64,000 bases of DNA from Hymenopus coronatus (lineage: Eukaryota > Arthropoda > Insecta > Mantodea > Hymenopodidae). The stretch lies in contig CM060883.1 in assembly GCA_030762935.1 (NCBI GenBank), forward strand, positions 53,962,001-54,026,000, written 5' to 3'. The notes below the pieces were generated by a model. That model was not told the origin of the DNA, did not search any database, and was given only the letters and a program-made list of their open reading frames with translations. Both the position numbers and the translations under genes were made by a program. Shown here in pieces: positions 34,201 to 45,964 of the stretch (the stretch's first letter is position 1; every line of letters starts with the position of its first letter).

Positions 34201-34225
34201 AAATATTTTGTTTGTTAAGAACACT

Positions 34226-34394
34226 TGTCAATTGCTAGGATTATATCAGTGCCGCCGTTCTGCAGGAGTTCTTGTTCGTGGCAGTAGATTTACTGGCATG
34301 AGCTACTTAAAAAACATCGGTCTAAACCGGGTTTTAACCCTCGACCGTGGGATCAGAGGGCCAGCGCCTAAACAACTGAGCCAACCAAACCGAC
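34226..34394 (-). mobile_element. tRNA-derived SINE (type D), minus copy
   Basis: Minus-strand head: tggctcagttgtttaggcg and a diverged B-box agggttaaaaccc. The distal end (atcctagcaattgaca on the minus strand) matches the end of the copy at 37901-38105. Confidence 0.6.
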
Positions 34395-34446
34395 ATAAAA
34401 AGCCCATCGTTATGTAATGACTTTGTAAAGCCATTATCTTTGAATT

Positions 34447-34476
34447 ACAAAAAAAAAAAAAAAAAAAAAAAAAAAA
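34447..34476 (+). repeat. Poly(A) tract
   Basis: About 30 A residues. They do not immediately follow a SINE head, so their origin is unclear. Confidence 0.9.
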
Positions 34477-34537
34477 CCAACAACAGAAAAGAGGTATGCA
34501 TTGCATTCATATGAATGTCTACTCTCTATCTTTTATT

Positions 34538-35530
34538 AATTTCTCTAGTACAACAATGTATATTCTGGGTAGAGAAGGTATTGCATTCCATCCAAAATTT
34601 CCAATACGAGATTTCAGCGGAAATTCATGTTTTGAGGCTGATGTGTTCCATTCACATTACTTTCACTACATCTCTATAATAAAGTATTGTTAAAAATCTT
34701 ATTCCTCATTTACTTAATGCTAATCGAGAAAAAAGTAGCTGAATAGGCTAAATCGATAGTCAAATCGTTTAAAAGCTGGTTGCTATTCGATTGAAATACC
34801 TTTGTTTATATGGACAGGAATTGACAATTTCCCGTATGAGAAAAGTATAAATATTTTAAAGCTGAAACTAGTAACAAGGAATATCTCAAAAACGTCCAAA
34901 TCCAGGAAAAAAATGTATATGACATAAATGGTGTGCTTTAACGAAATCTACATTTTTTTGTAATGCAAGTTTTTGCCTATCTTTTACGGTTTACCATTTA
35001 TGCAAAATTCCGCAAAATTCATCCAGAATAAATATATCTTCAGAGACTATTCCCAGAAAATTGAAGATAAACATTTTATTTCTCATATAAATATCTTAAA
35101 TATTAGAGAGTTTAACCAAAATTGTTTGTCATTCTTGAGAAAATTAACATTTTCGAAAGTGTTTCCATGTAAAGGGTAGTTGGGAATGGGAGGATTTTCT
35201 TGAAAATCTTCGTGTCGCATTCCTTGGAAGATAATAGACTTAAATCCAAGTTTGGTATTTAACGGTCTTTTCGTTTTTGAGCTATGCTGTCCACAGACAC
35301 TCTCTCACACACACATTCGGACGTTTTTCTAAAATATTGTTTTTTTTGTTGTTTTTTTATTCGGGAGTCTCAAAAGATGTATTTTCGGTGAAATCTCGGT
35401 ATCAATTTTGGGCGCAGTACAATACCTGCTCTTTACACTATGTAAATAGTACGTGTAGAGAAAGTAAAAAAAAAACAAATTAGAAACATGCCCTTGTATG
35501 TGTCTGTGGGCAGCATAGCTCAAAAACGCA
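34538..35530 (-). repeat. Family A minus end split by a plus copy
   Basis: The host pieces are 34538-34636 (hairpin through aattcatgttttgag) and 35481-35530 (tagaaacatgcccttgtatg through catagctcaaaaacg). Joined, they read as a normal minus right end. The rest of the host is missing after 35530. Confidence 0.65.
34637..35480 (+). mobile_element. Family A copy nested in a minus family A end
   Basis: Starts gctgatgtgttccattcaca and ends tgtagagaaagtaaaaa with an A-run. The host sequence resumes at once on the far side. No clear duplication of target bases remains. A short CA site lies near 35296. Confidence 0.75.
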
Positions 35531-36140
35531 TGCCTTTCTCTGTGTGCTCCACAAACAGTTTCTCATAAAATACTCTTTTATCTACATCATACTAATTGAG
35601 ATAAACATTAGAAAAATTGGTGTCAGTACTTGCTTTTTTGTAAGTAGAAGGGAAATACACTAGGCTAAAGCGATAGTCAAATATTTTAAAAGTAGGTGGC
35701 TATATGAAAGCATTAATTCGGTTCTCTTTGCTTGCTAGGAGTAAACAAAAGCGAGACGAAAAATAAAAGACTTCCCGCTCGAGAAAATTTTAAGTAGCTT
35801 AAAACTGAAACCAATAACACGGAATGTCTCAGTAACGATGATGGTTAACTCTACAACAAAGGTGTATATGACATAAATTGAGCGTTTTAGCGAGATCTAC
35901 ATTTTTTTGGTGTGTAATGTTTTGTCTATCTCTTACGGTATACCAGCTATACAAAACTTATCCAGAATAAAGGGGTCTTCTGAGTCTAATCTAGAGAATT
36001 CGAGATACTCATTTTGTTTGTCATAAAAATGTATTACTTAAATGGTAATTTAATCAAAATCGTTTGGGAAAAAGTTTCAAAAATGTTTTCAAAATTTTCG
36101 AACATTTCTTCATGTAAGGAGCCGTTGGAGTTGGGGGATT
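35531..36140 (+). mobile_element. Family A left half, first arm of a second fold-back pair
   Basis: Begins without the first 25 bases (cctttctctgtgtgctccac) and proceeds to the G-rich tract (gttggagttgggggatt). It then flips into the reverse left half. Confidence 0.65.
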
Positions 36141-36690
36141 CTAAACATCCCTATCCCAAACTATCCTTTACATGGAAAAAATATCGATAGTTTTGTTTTT
36201 CTCAAAAATGGCTCCAAGGATTTTGAGTAAAATACTGTATATTAAAGATATTTAAATGCAAATAAAATGTATATCTTGAATTTTTTGGGAATGATGACCT
36301 CTTTTTATCTGGATGATTTTGCTTAATTTTCATAACTGGTAAATCGCAAGAAATAGACAAAAACTTACTGCACAAAAAATGTACATCTCGTGGAAACACA
36401 ATTTATGTCATATAAAATTGTTTTCATTCATTTTACAATGTTCTTCTGGCCATGCAAAGAAATGCATTTCAATCACATAGCAACCACAATCACATAGGAA
36501 TCACATAGTAACCATCTTTTAACAATCGTTTTAGCCTGTTGCATCCCTTTATTTCCCTTCTACTTACAAGGAAGCCAGTAATAAGACCGTTTCTGATAAT
36601 GTGTATCCTGATAGAAAAGTAAGATTTTTAAATATATATTTGTTCCAGAATATATTTGTTCATTCAAATGGATCACATCAGATTTTTATG
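36141..36690 (-). mobile_element. Family A left half, second arm of the second fold-back pair
   Basis: Runs from ccctatcccaaactatcctt to aaatggatcacatcagattt. It repeats the arrangement at 5727-6992 but flips slightly before the palindrome. Contains a tandem cacatagcaaccacaatcac duplication. Confidence 0.65.
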
Positions 36691-36694
36691 ATAG

Positions 36695-37119
36695 TACATT
36701 TGTTACATTAAGTAGTCGAGAACCAGTCAGTTTCGTAAAAATGTCTCCACACTTTAATAATACACAATTTAATGCCAAATGGCTTTCGGGTTGATGAGAG
36801 TTTTCCTCTAAAATCTGCGTTGTTATATGATGCATTGACATTTTCTGTTTGAGTTATAAGCAACTTAAACTTTCTTTGCAAGTGTTTACTTAAATTTTAT
36901 GTGTGACGGCCACAAGTCCATGAACTATTAGTGAAGAAAGAGCAGGAACAAAGCTGTTATTTAATGGTTTTATTTACTACAAAACAACGTCTGACAAGCA
37001 GGATAAAATTTACTGGGAGATGCCATCCATTATAACTTTTGTTTGGAAAATATCTTCCCAACTTCTCAGAACTACAAAAGGCATAGGCGGACTTCGAATT
37101 TAAGATGCGGGTATTTGCA
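36695..37119. other. Unassigned stretch
   Basis: Not similar to other parts of the window. No frame of note. Confidence 0.4.
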
Positions 37120-37123
37120 TTAA

Positions 37124-37864
37124 GGGGAGTGAAAATGGGATTTTCAATTTTTTTTGTTTTTGTTTTTTTTTAATGTTTTTTTTATTTTCCGTTTTCAGGT
37201 TTTAATTGCACATGTATATTTTGAATATCCCGCTCATTTTGGTATAACTTTCATAGAGGTTCACTAATTGTAAATAGTAAAAAAATATTGTTGAAAATAA
37301 TCTGCGTAGTGGTTTTTTAGAAGTTTTGGTACGCTCACTTGGTAAAACATCAATAACTTTGTAAATATTAGTATTAGAGAAGAGATCTTATTTTTATTTT
37401 TATCTCAGCATTAGCACCCCGCTCATATCTCGTTGATGTGAGAGTTTTGAAGTACTGCGAAGTTGTGTTTGGAAAGTTAGGATCTTTTTTTTTTAATTTA
37501 ATATTTGAATGCAATTTCTGAAGAAGTACAATGTTCTATATGAATGACCTTTATCTTAGAAACTAATTGACACTAAGGGCTGAAATTTTTACCACATATT
37601 TGCATCTAAATAGGCTTTATTTTAGCGAAAAATTGTTATGTATTTTTTTAATTTAAAATGTATCTATTTTCGATAAAGTTTTAAGAGCTTTATTAAAATA
37701 AAACTCATCTTTCCTTCTAATGAACAGAACAATTTTATTTTGCATCAATCAACAGTAAAAGTATTGCTGAATATACCTTGTAAAGTTCAGCTCATTATTT
37801 TAAACAGGTGCTGAGATAATGGGTCAAATATTAATATTGGAAAGTTAGGGCATTTCGACTCCCC
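37124..37864. mobile_element. Element bounded by TTAA with inverted ends
   Basis: TTAA at 37120-37123 and 37865-37868. The left end ggggagtgaaaatggga is mirrored by catttcgactcccc, whose complement is ggggagtcgaaatg. The interior (741 bp) is A+T-rich and non-coding. The internal ggaaagttagg occurs twice (about 37467 and 37839). TTAA flanking is the hallmark of piggyBac-type transposition. The terminal bases differ from the classic CCC start, so the superfamily is an inference. It is a plausible non-autonomous element. Confidence 0.65.
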
Positions 37865-37900
37865 TTAAACCCGGAGAGTAAAAGCTCTATCCAAGGATAT

Positions 37901-38105
37901 CGTCTGGTGGCTCGATTGGTTCGGCGCTGGCCTTCTGGTGCCAAATTCGCGGGTTTAAAGTAGCCCAGACCAATGGTCTTTAAGTGTGCTTAAACGCGAT
38001 TGCCTCGTGCCTTTAGATTTTTTGGCACGTAAACAGAACACTCCTCAGGTCGAAATACCGCACATAGGTAGCGCTGACGTGATCCTAGCAATTGACAACG
38101 CTGTT
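37901..38105 (+). mobile_element. tRNA-derived SINE (type D), plus copy
   Basis: Head with tggctcgattggttcggcg as A-box region and gcgggtttaaa in the B-box position. The body carries ggcacgtaaacagaacactc, and the end is gatcctagcaattgacaac. It begins 33 bp beyond the TTAA element. Same family as 34226-34394. Confidence 0.65.
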
Positions 38106-38109
38106 AACA

Positions 38110-38465
38110 AGCAAATAATTTGATTGTTTTTTCTATCCAATAATAAGATGTAAGTGTACACCACAAAAACACATTCAATTCCCATGCTTAGACTTATGTA
38201 AGATTATAAACATGAGGAGCGACAAATGTAATACCTACTTTTCTGGGAAGCAACCTATAGGTATAACTTATTCTTGATATATGCAAAATATTTCCATTAC
38301 ACTTCATTGAAAGAAATGTTTGTATAAAAATTATATTTCGGAAAAGTAACTTTCGAATTTTGGTATTCGCAAACTTAGAAATAGGATAATAGCCTTGCGG
38401 AAAAACGAGCATTAGGGAAAATTTCATCCAAGTTATTTTACCTATTCAGAAACACATTATTCTTA
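38110..38465. other. Unassigned stretch
   Basis: A 77-codon minus frame (38194-38427) has no recognised domain. Confidence 0.35.
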
Positions 38466-38726
38466 CAAATATTTATTCTTCTATTCATGTTAATCAAGAT
38501 AAACACCAGCAGAAGTGGTTGTAGTACCTAGTTCCTTATAACATAAGGAAATACACTAGACTAAAACGATATCAAACCTTTTAAAAGCTAGTCGCTATGT
38601 GATGCAATTGAAATTCCCTTCTCTTTGCACGACCACGATGAAAAAAGTGAAGTTCCCAGTTCTCGGAAATAGTTCTATTAAAAATGTATATGGCATAAAT
38701 TGTGTGTTTTAACGAGATGTATATTG

Positions 38727-39546
38727 TTACTTTCTCTACACATACTATGGACATAGTGTATAGAGAAGGTATTGTAAAGCACCCAAAATTTCAATACAGA
38801 GATTCCGCGGGAATATATGTTTTGAGACCCTCTGAATCCAAAAAAGTGAATTTTTTGAAAAATAGGTCTGTTTGTGGGCAGCACAGTAAAGTGCTTAAAT
38901 ACCAAACCTGGTATTTAAGTTAGCTATCTTCCAAGGATGTGACACGAAGATTTTTTAAGAAAATCCCCCCATCCTCAACTACATTGAAAAAATGCCGGAA
39001 AGTTTGATTTTCTCAAAAATGACTAACGATTTTGATTAAAACACCGCATATTAAAGATATTTAAAGACAAAGTGTATATCTTCAATTTTTTTGGGAATAT
39101 CCTCAAAAGACCTGTTTACCCTGAATGAATTTTGCATAACTGGTAAACCGTAATAAATAGACAAAAACTTACTGCACATAAAATGTATAAATCTCGTTAA
39201 AACATAATTTATGTCATATACATTTGTTCTTTCTGTTGATCGATTCCGAGATATTCCTCGTTATTGGGTTGTTTTAAAATGCTTGTTTTTCTCATATGGG
39301 AATTTGTCAAATCCTGGTCGTGCAAAGCAGCGAGCGGATTTCAGTCCCATAGCAACCAGCCTTTAGAAGATTTGACTATCGTTTTAGCCTAGTATATTCC
39401 CTTATTTACTTCTAGTTAGAAGGAAGCAAGGAATAAGACCATTTGTGTTAATGTTTATCTCAATTAGCATGAGATAGATGGAAGAATAAGCTTATCAACA
39501 ATAATTTGTTACAGAAATGTAGGGAAAATAATGTGAATGGAACATA
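38727..39546 (-). mobile_element. Family A copy nested in a plus family A copy
   Basis: Begins ttactttctctacacatact and ends ataatgtgaatggaacataa. The insertion point is the acattttt segment of the host. Target duplication cannot be separated from the T-run. Its own CA site is lost. Confidence 0.75.
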
Positions 39547-39854
39547 ATTTTTTGTAGTAAGTTTTTTCTACCTCTTACGGTTTGCAACTTGCAAAAAGTC
39601 ATTTACAATGAAGGGAATTTCAGAGGCAATTCCTAAAAATTCATGACATACATTTTATTTTCCATGTAAATACTTTTAATCTTTAATATACATTCTTTAA
39701 TTAAAATCGCTAGAGGCAGTTTTAAGAAAATAAAAACTTTGAAAAATACCCCATAAGAAGAGTAGTTTGCTTTGGGGAGATTTTTCTGAAGATACTAAAG
39801 TTAAATCCCAATATTGGTATTTAACGGACGGACTTTTTGTTTTTGATTTATGTT

Positions 39855-39901
39855 TATCTCTCTCTCTCTCTCTCTCTCACTCACTCTCACTCTCACTCTC
39901 A

Positions 39902-39933
<32 letters not shown>
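39855..39933 (+). repeat. (TC)n(CA)n compound microsatellite
   Basis: Located at the CA site of the host family A copy. Confidence 0.95.
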
Positions 39934-39937
<4 letters not shown>

Positions 39938-40069
39938 TTTTGTCTCTAAAAATGCTTTCTTTTATTCAGGGGTTTTCAATTATGTATTTTCGGTAGAATC
40001 TCAGTATCGCAGTTTTGGGTAGAATACAATACTACTGTGTACAGTGCTGTAGAGAAAGTAAAACAGTTC

Positions 40070-40438
40070 GGAAAAATACACAGGAATTATCTATTTTAAA
40101 GCAATAAAAATAGGTCTTTATTAAAGAAATATAAAATTCCAAATTTTGTTGCATCCCTGTTCACATTTAATATGGAAAATCTCCTGTAACACAAATTACA
40201 AACACTAGTTGTGACGTAATAGGTGGCATTGGCTTCCGATGGACAATGCAGCCTTTCTGCCCAGTCAGCAACGGATGTGATGACAAAAAATGCTTTCCAC
40301 AGCAGTCAAGTGATTTTGTGTTATAACTTTTTAGAAGAAGATAATTTTGTTGCGAACCAGCGGCTTTATAATCATACAAATGCAGGCTCTAAAATAATGT
40401 GTATCGTTTTGAGAAGGGCGGCCCCCCACAAAAGAAAC
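40070..40438. other. Unassigned stretch
   Basis: A 91-codon plus frame (40223-40498) runs into the next family A start, so at least its end is not a gene. The rest is unrecognised. Confidence 0.35.
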
Positions 40439-40442
40439 AAAT

Positions 40443-41306
40443 TTGATGGTTTCATTCGCATAACCTTCTCTGCATCTCTGCAACAAATTATTGTTTAAAA
40501 TCTTGTTCTTCTATCTACTTCCTGCTAATCGAGATAAGCATTACCAGAAATTGTCCTTATTACTTGCTTCCTTGTAAATAGAAGTGAAATAAGGGAATAT
40601 ACGAAGCTAAAGCGTTAGTCAAATCTTTTAAAAGAAACTCTATGTGAACAATTGAAGTTCGGTTCTCTCTGCATTGCCAGAATAAAAACAAAGAGTAATG
40701 AAGCGAAAGATGACCCCGTTAGAGGGTAGTTACCTAGTTAAAATTGAAACCAAACACAAGGAATATCTCAGAGACGGTCAACTCTACAACAAAAATGAGC
40801 GCGACATAATTGTGTGGCTAATCAACTTTTCTTGTAGTACATTTTTGTCTATTTTTTACGATTTACTTGTGCAAAATTTAGTAAAATTCAAGCAAAACGA
40901 TCAGGAACTCAGTAGCTATTCCCAGAATGTTCAGGATATGGATTTTATGTGTGATGTAGTATCTCTAATACATGGCATTTTAATGAAAATCGTTAGAGCC
41001 ATTTTTGAGAAAATCATTTTCAAAAATGTTTACATGTAAAGGATAGTTGGGGTGGGGTATTTTCTTGAATATCTTCGTGTCGCATTCTTGGAAGGAAAAT
41101 GCTTAGCTTATTTTAACAATTGCTACATGTAAAGCATAGTTGGGAGCAGGGAATTTTCTTGAATAGCTTCGTATCACATTCTTGGAAGGAAAATACTAAA
41201 CTTAAATGTCAAGTTTGGTACTTCGTGGTGTGCTTTAGTTTTTGAGCTCAGCCGTCCTATCTCTCTCTCTCACTCTCTCTCTCTCCCTCTCCCTCTCTCT
41301 CTCTCC

Positions 41307-41344
<38 letters not shown>

Positions 41345-41490
41345 ACAACAACAGCCTGCGCGCGCGCGAACGCAAACGGACCTATTTTAAAAAAATGTTT
41401 TCGTGGAGTCATTGGACTCAAAACATATATTTCCGGCGAGCCTCGACCATATTAAACTCAGAAATTTTCTATTTTCGAACATAACCATAG
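40443..41490 (+). mobile_element. Family A copy (plus) with internal duplication
   Basis: Runs from tttgatggtttcattcgcat to about aacataaccatagttaaaga. The G-rich block through cttggaaggaaaat is tandemly duplicated (about 41036-41108 and 41131-41205). The CA site is a long TC/CA repeat. Confidence 0.7.
41255..41350 (+). repeat. (TC)n(CA)n compound microsatellite
   Basis: CT-rich run with CCC interruptions, then CA, then caacaacaac and a short cgcgcgcg run. Confidence 0.93.
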
Positions 41491-41494
41491 TTAA

Positions 41495-41968
41495 AGAGAA
41501 GTATTTTTGGATTAGGCCATTGTCATCATTTTAGTATTGCATTATATGATTATGAAGATATTTTAAGATTAAAAATTCAGTACAGTATAGTTTTTGGATA
41601 CCTTATTAAAATGTCCCTATATTGTCTTCTTTATTATTCCAAATTGTCTGTACCAGTTGTATGAAATTTAAAGGAAGAAGATTCATATTTTAATATATAC
41701 TTAAGTCAAAGCTCATTTTCGCTGTGAATGTCTGTAATGTAATGTTTTGCTTATTTACCTACCTATTTGTATTCGCTCTTATTTTTATAATGAGGAAAAA
41801 AATGCAAAATTGTAGCTCACATTCTCGCCATTAAACTTCTTCCTGGAGCTGACTGAAGTAAGCAGATACTTTATAACTAAAACTATTTTAGTAATTATTT
41901 GGATGCCGACATATCATAAAAAATACATGATTGAAAGTTTCATGAACCCGAAAAGCAGCATGTATTCG
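41495..41968. other. Unassigned stretch
   Basis: No feature recognised. Confidence 0.4.
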
Positions 41969-41969
41969 T

Positions 41970-42013
41970 GGTGAGAGAGAGAGAGAGAGAGCGAGAGCGA
42001 GAGAGCGAGAGAT

Positions 42014-42051
<38 letters not shown>
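41970..42051 (+). repeat. (GA)n microsatellite
   Basis: GA run with gcga and gata interruptions. Degenerate minus fragments of family A follow (aaaataccaaatttgatgtt near 42080; ggcaaaccatcagagatagg near 42283). Confidence 0.93.
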
Positions 42052-42052
<1 letters not shown>

Positions 42053-42344
42053 AGTGACTAAATAATGCGAAATGTTAGAAAAATACCAAATTTGATGTTT
42101 AAATTCGAAATCCTTAAAGGTGTGGTATGAATATTGTGAGAAAAGGAACCGTTTAAAGTAGCTTTTAAAATTGCTGATTATTATTTGTTTATTTTGTTAA
42201 AGCTTTGATACTATTAGTTTAATGAAATGTGCATGTGTGAAGTCCTCTTCATTAGAAATAATTGTTGTATAATTTATGTAATTGGCAAACCATCAGAGAT
42301 AGGTGCCTTCAATAGGAGAAATATAGATCTCTTTAAAAACACAC

Positions 42345-42397
42345 TGTCATTATTATTATTATTATTATTACTATTATTATTATTATTGTTATTATTT
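42345..42397 (+). repeat. (ATT)n microsatellite
   Basis: ATT units with single act and gtt variants. Confidence 0.93.
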
Positions 42398-42424
42398 TCC
42401 AAGATGCTCAAAGCTCTTGGTTTT

Positions 42425-42785
42425 ATTACTTTCTCTACACGTTTTATGTACTTAGTGTATAGAGAAGGTATTGTATTGCATCCAAAAATTTGATATCGAG
42501 ATTACAGCGGAAATACATGTTTTGGGTCCCCCTGAATCCAAAAAAAAGCATTTTTGGAAAAAGATCCGTGTGTGTCTGTGGGCAGTATAGCTCAAAAACG
42601 AAAAGACCGTTAAATACCAAACTTGGTATTTAAGTTTGGTATCTTCCAAGAATACGACACCAAGATTTTCAACAAAATCCCCCCACCCCCAACTACCTTT
42701 TACATGGAACTTTTTTCGAAAATTTTGATTTTCTCAAAAATGGCTATAACGATTTTGATTAAAATAACGTATATTAAAAATATTC
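42425..42785 (-). repeat. Family A copy (minus), truncated
   Basis: Hairpin ctctacacgttttatgtact through tggctataacgattttgatt, then a break where the sequence flips to plus orientation at ccacaaaaaacgtatatgac. Confidence 0.7.
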
Positions 42786-42787
42786 CA

Positions 42788-43085
42788 CAAAAAACGTATA
42801 TGACATAAATTGTGTATTTTAATGTGATCTACAGAAAATTCAAGATATATATTTTGTTTGCCATATATTTCTTTAATCTACGGTATTTTAATGAATTCAT
42901 TTTTTATAAAATCAAAACGTTCAAATTTTTGTTGTAAAAGGTAATATGGGCCGGAGGAATTTTTCTCAAAATCTTCGTGTCGCATCCCTAGAAGATATTT
43001 AATTTAAATATCATGTTTGGTATTTTACCGATTTTTCCTTTTTGAATTATCGTGTTCAAAGACACACACACGCGCGGATCTTTAT
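42788..43085 (+). repeat. Family A internal fragment (plus)
   Basis: Runs from aaaacgtatatgacataaat to acgcgcggatctttatccaa. Truncated at both ends and followed directly by a new start. Confidence 0.65.
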
Positions 43086-43087
43086 CC

Positions 43088-43965
43088 AAAAAGCTTATGT
43101 GTACCATTCACACGACTTTCTCTACATCTCTGCAACAAATTATTCTTAAAAAGCTTATACTTCTATTTACTTCATGCTAATCAGAAAAAAAAAGAAAAAT
43201 ACAGAAATAGTCTTATTACTTGCTTCCTTGTAAGTAGAAGCGAAATAAGAGAGTACCATAGGTTAAAGTGATACTCAAAAGCTGGTTGCTATGTCACTGA
43301 TGTTCCTGTGTTTGTGTGGACAGTAGTTGATAAATTCCTGCATGAGAAAAGAATAAGTTTTTCAAAGCAGAAACCAAAAACAAGGAATGTCTAAAAAACG
43401 ACGAGCTCCACGAAAAAATGTATATGCCATAAATTGTATCTTTTAACGTGCTCTACATTTTTCGTGTGGTAAGTTTTTGTCCATCTCTTACGGTTTAGCA
43501 GTTATTCCATATTCCGTAAAACTCATCCAGAATAAAGTATTCTTTAGAGGCTATTTTCAGAAAATTTAAGATATACATTTTATCAGGTAAGTATCTTTAA
43601 TATACGAAATTTTAATCAAAATCGTTAGAGCCATTTTTGAGAAAATCAAAGTTTTCGAAATTTTTTCCATGTTAAGGGTAGTTTGGGGTGTGGGGATTTT
43701 CCTCAAAGTCTTCGTGTCGCATCCTTGGAAGATACTAAACTTAAATACCAAGTTTGGTATTTTACTGACTTTTCGTTTTTGAGTTATCGTGTTCACAGAC
43801 ACACGGACATACACACACGGACCTTTTTCTGAAAATGCTTTTTTTTTAGATAAAGGGGACCCTAGAACACATTTCCGGTGAAATCTCGGTATCGAATTTT
43901 TGGGTGAAATGCAATAGATACCTTCTCTATGCACTATTTACATATATAGTACGTGTAGAGAAAAA
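43088..43965 (+). mobile_element. Family A copy (plus), nearly complete
   Basis: Runs from cttatgtgtaccattcacac to gtgtagagaaaaataataaa, with every landmark in order. One of the better copies for building a consensus. Confidence 0.8.
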
Positions 43966-43969
43966 TAAT

Positions 43970-45960
43970 AAAAGCATAAGGGAGGTATAGAGTGTCTAAT
44001 ATAAGTGGCATTTATTTATTTATTTATTTTCTAATATCATTATTTTTCTTATAGAGCACCATGGGATCCTAATCGATTAGTTATTTCCTTCGTTATTTTG
44101 TCCTCCACCCTCTAATAGCGTATTGAAGTCACAGCGAATATTTTCCCTAAAAAGTTTCAACTACATACCTGTATTCGTTAAGCCGATGAGAGAGAGCTTT
44201 TCATTCAACAATGATTGCGACTGCTTTTATTCGTGGCGAAAAGGCATACAAGCGCCGCTCAGCGGCGAATTGCAGCGTTGCTAGGGACACCCCATTGATT
44301 CAGTTGTGTACTAAACCCCTTCGCGTCCAGATTTCCAGAGGGCAGTACGAGGTGCATTATTAAATGCTTCACTTCTTTTGTTATCGCTAGTGCAATTTTT
44401 GAATCGATGTAATCACCTCATCGGAAAATCCGGAGTTTTAAAAGGCTTTTAAACCTTTGATATTGGAGGTAGATGAATGGTTTAAAAATGTCGGTACTTT
44501 TAATTTAATTGCGTATTTATTGTTGTCTTTGCTAGGCTTCTCGAATTTTACTGATTCAGTTCTATTGAAAGTTTGTTTTGTTTGTATGTGGAATTAAAGT
44601 TTGTGATATCGAGTTTATCATCATCTTTAAGAACGCAAGCTGTCTCAGAAAGATGTTTCATTTTAAAAAGCGAATTTTTCTCAAATATGGATTAAAGTGG
44701 ACAAATTGAGACCCTTTCTGTTGAACCTAAGTAAATGGGAAACTAAAGTTTATGAATAACAAAGGTGTTTACAACTAATAATTAGGGAACACGGCTTCAT
44801 TGAGGTTATCAAAGACAAAGATGGCTGATGCCGTATGTCAGGGTGGCCAACATCTTTACTTGAGTCACTATATAAAATCCTAAAAACTACAAGGCAACCT
44901 ATTTACAAAAGGCGCACTAATTGAGGACTATCTAGGTGTTCTGCTAGTATTGTGAGGCATAGTATATTTCATGGCAGGTACTCAGGTACCAGAAAGTGTT
45001 AAAAAAGTCAAAGAGCATATTGGTAGATTTATTAATAAAACCGTGAGATGGGACTAAGTCATAATCTCTCTACTTATGCCCACAGCTCTTTGCGAACATT
45101 TTGCAGAAAAGTACTTTACTTGGTAATTGCAAACTCATGTGTCAAAAATGCTTAATTTAGAGGCCGGAATGGTAAATCTTCAAATCTTCGTTGTATATTA
45201 ACGCTAATGATCTTGTATTATGTGAAAGCTGTGCTCTTTAATTATAATAGTAATTAGTAATTTTTATCACGCTATATACCTTTACAAATATTTTGAGGAT
45301 TCGGAGTGGAGAACACTAAAAAGTCATAAATACTAACCCATCAATATTAGGTGCCTATTCCTGTCAATATAAGGCAATGTTTAATTTGTTATTAGGAATA
45401 TTACGGGGTTGTATAGATTACAAATTATATGTATGTTTAAAGGGCATTTTCACGTCAAAATCTTCTACGTCACTGTGTAGTAATTTCATAAAGAATCTGA
45501 GGTATGAAAATTAAATCAATTAAATCGTAATGTCAAATTAAAATGGCTGGTAAACTAGATTGTGAGCAAAAGATAAATCTTTCTAGGGAGTAACTTTTGT
45601 GTAAGTGTTGAATAAGCCTTCACACATAAGAGCAATGCGTGAAAAGGAGGAAACTTTCTCGGCTGAAGAGTGTTAAAAATATCTTTCGTAGACCAAATAA
45701 AACTTTACCATTAAAATTAAATTACAAATTCTAACTGGGTATTTTGCATTGAAAAACTGCCTTGCATACTGCTTCAAAGAAGGGAGCAGAGCTTTATCCC
45801 AAGTTTCATTGAAGGAGAGTGGATTAAACGCTGTTCTGGATTTTAACTCATAGTAAAACTACCTTTACCTTGCAAAAACAACGTAATCATTAAAACTGCG
45901 TAAAGAAGAACAAAATGATATACGACATGTACAGACAACCTGTGTGGTTTGTTCTGTTGT
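43970..45960. other. Unassigned 2-kb stretch
   Basis: The longest block with no recognisable repeat. A perfect short palindrome cgccgctcagcggcg sits near 44252. Broken frames occur, but nothing I can assign. It may contain an old transposon or a host regulatory region. Confidence 0.4.
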
Positions 45961-45964
45961 AAAT

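Larger units (their letters stand above)
38466..40065 (+). mobile_element. Family A copy (plus), host of a nested minus copy
   Basis: Host pieces are 38466-38726 (through gttttaacgagatgtatatt) and 39547-40065 (from tttttgtagtaagttttttc to gtagagaaagtaaaac). The sequence continues as in intact copies once the insert is removed. Start region lacks the first 20 bases. Confidence 0.7.

Noticed and set aside
44240..44300. CpG-island promoter
   Set aside because: The G+C-rich patch is under 100 bp and no transcript or gene start can be tied to it.
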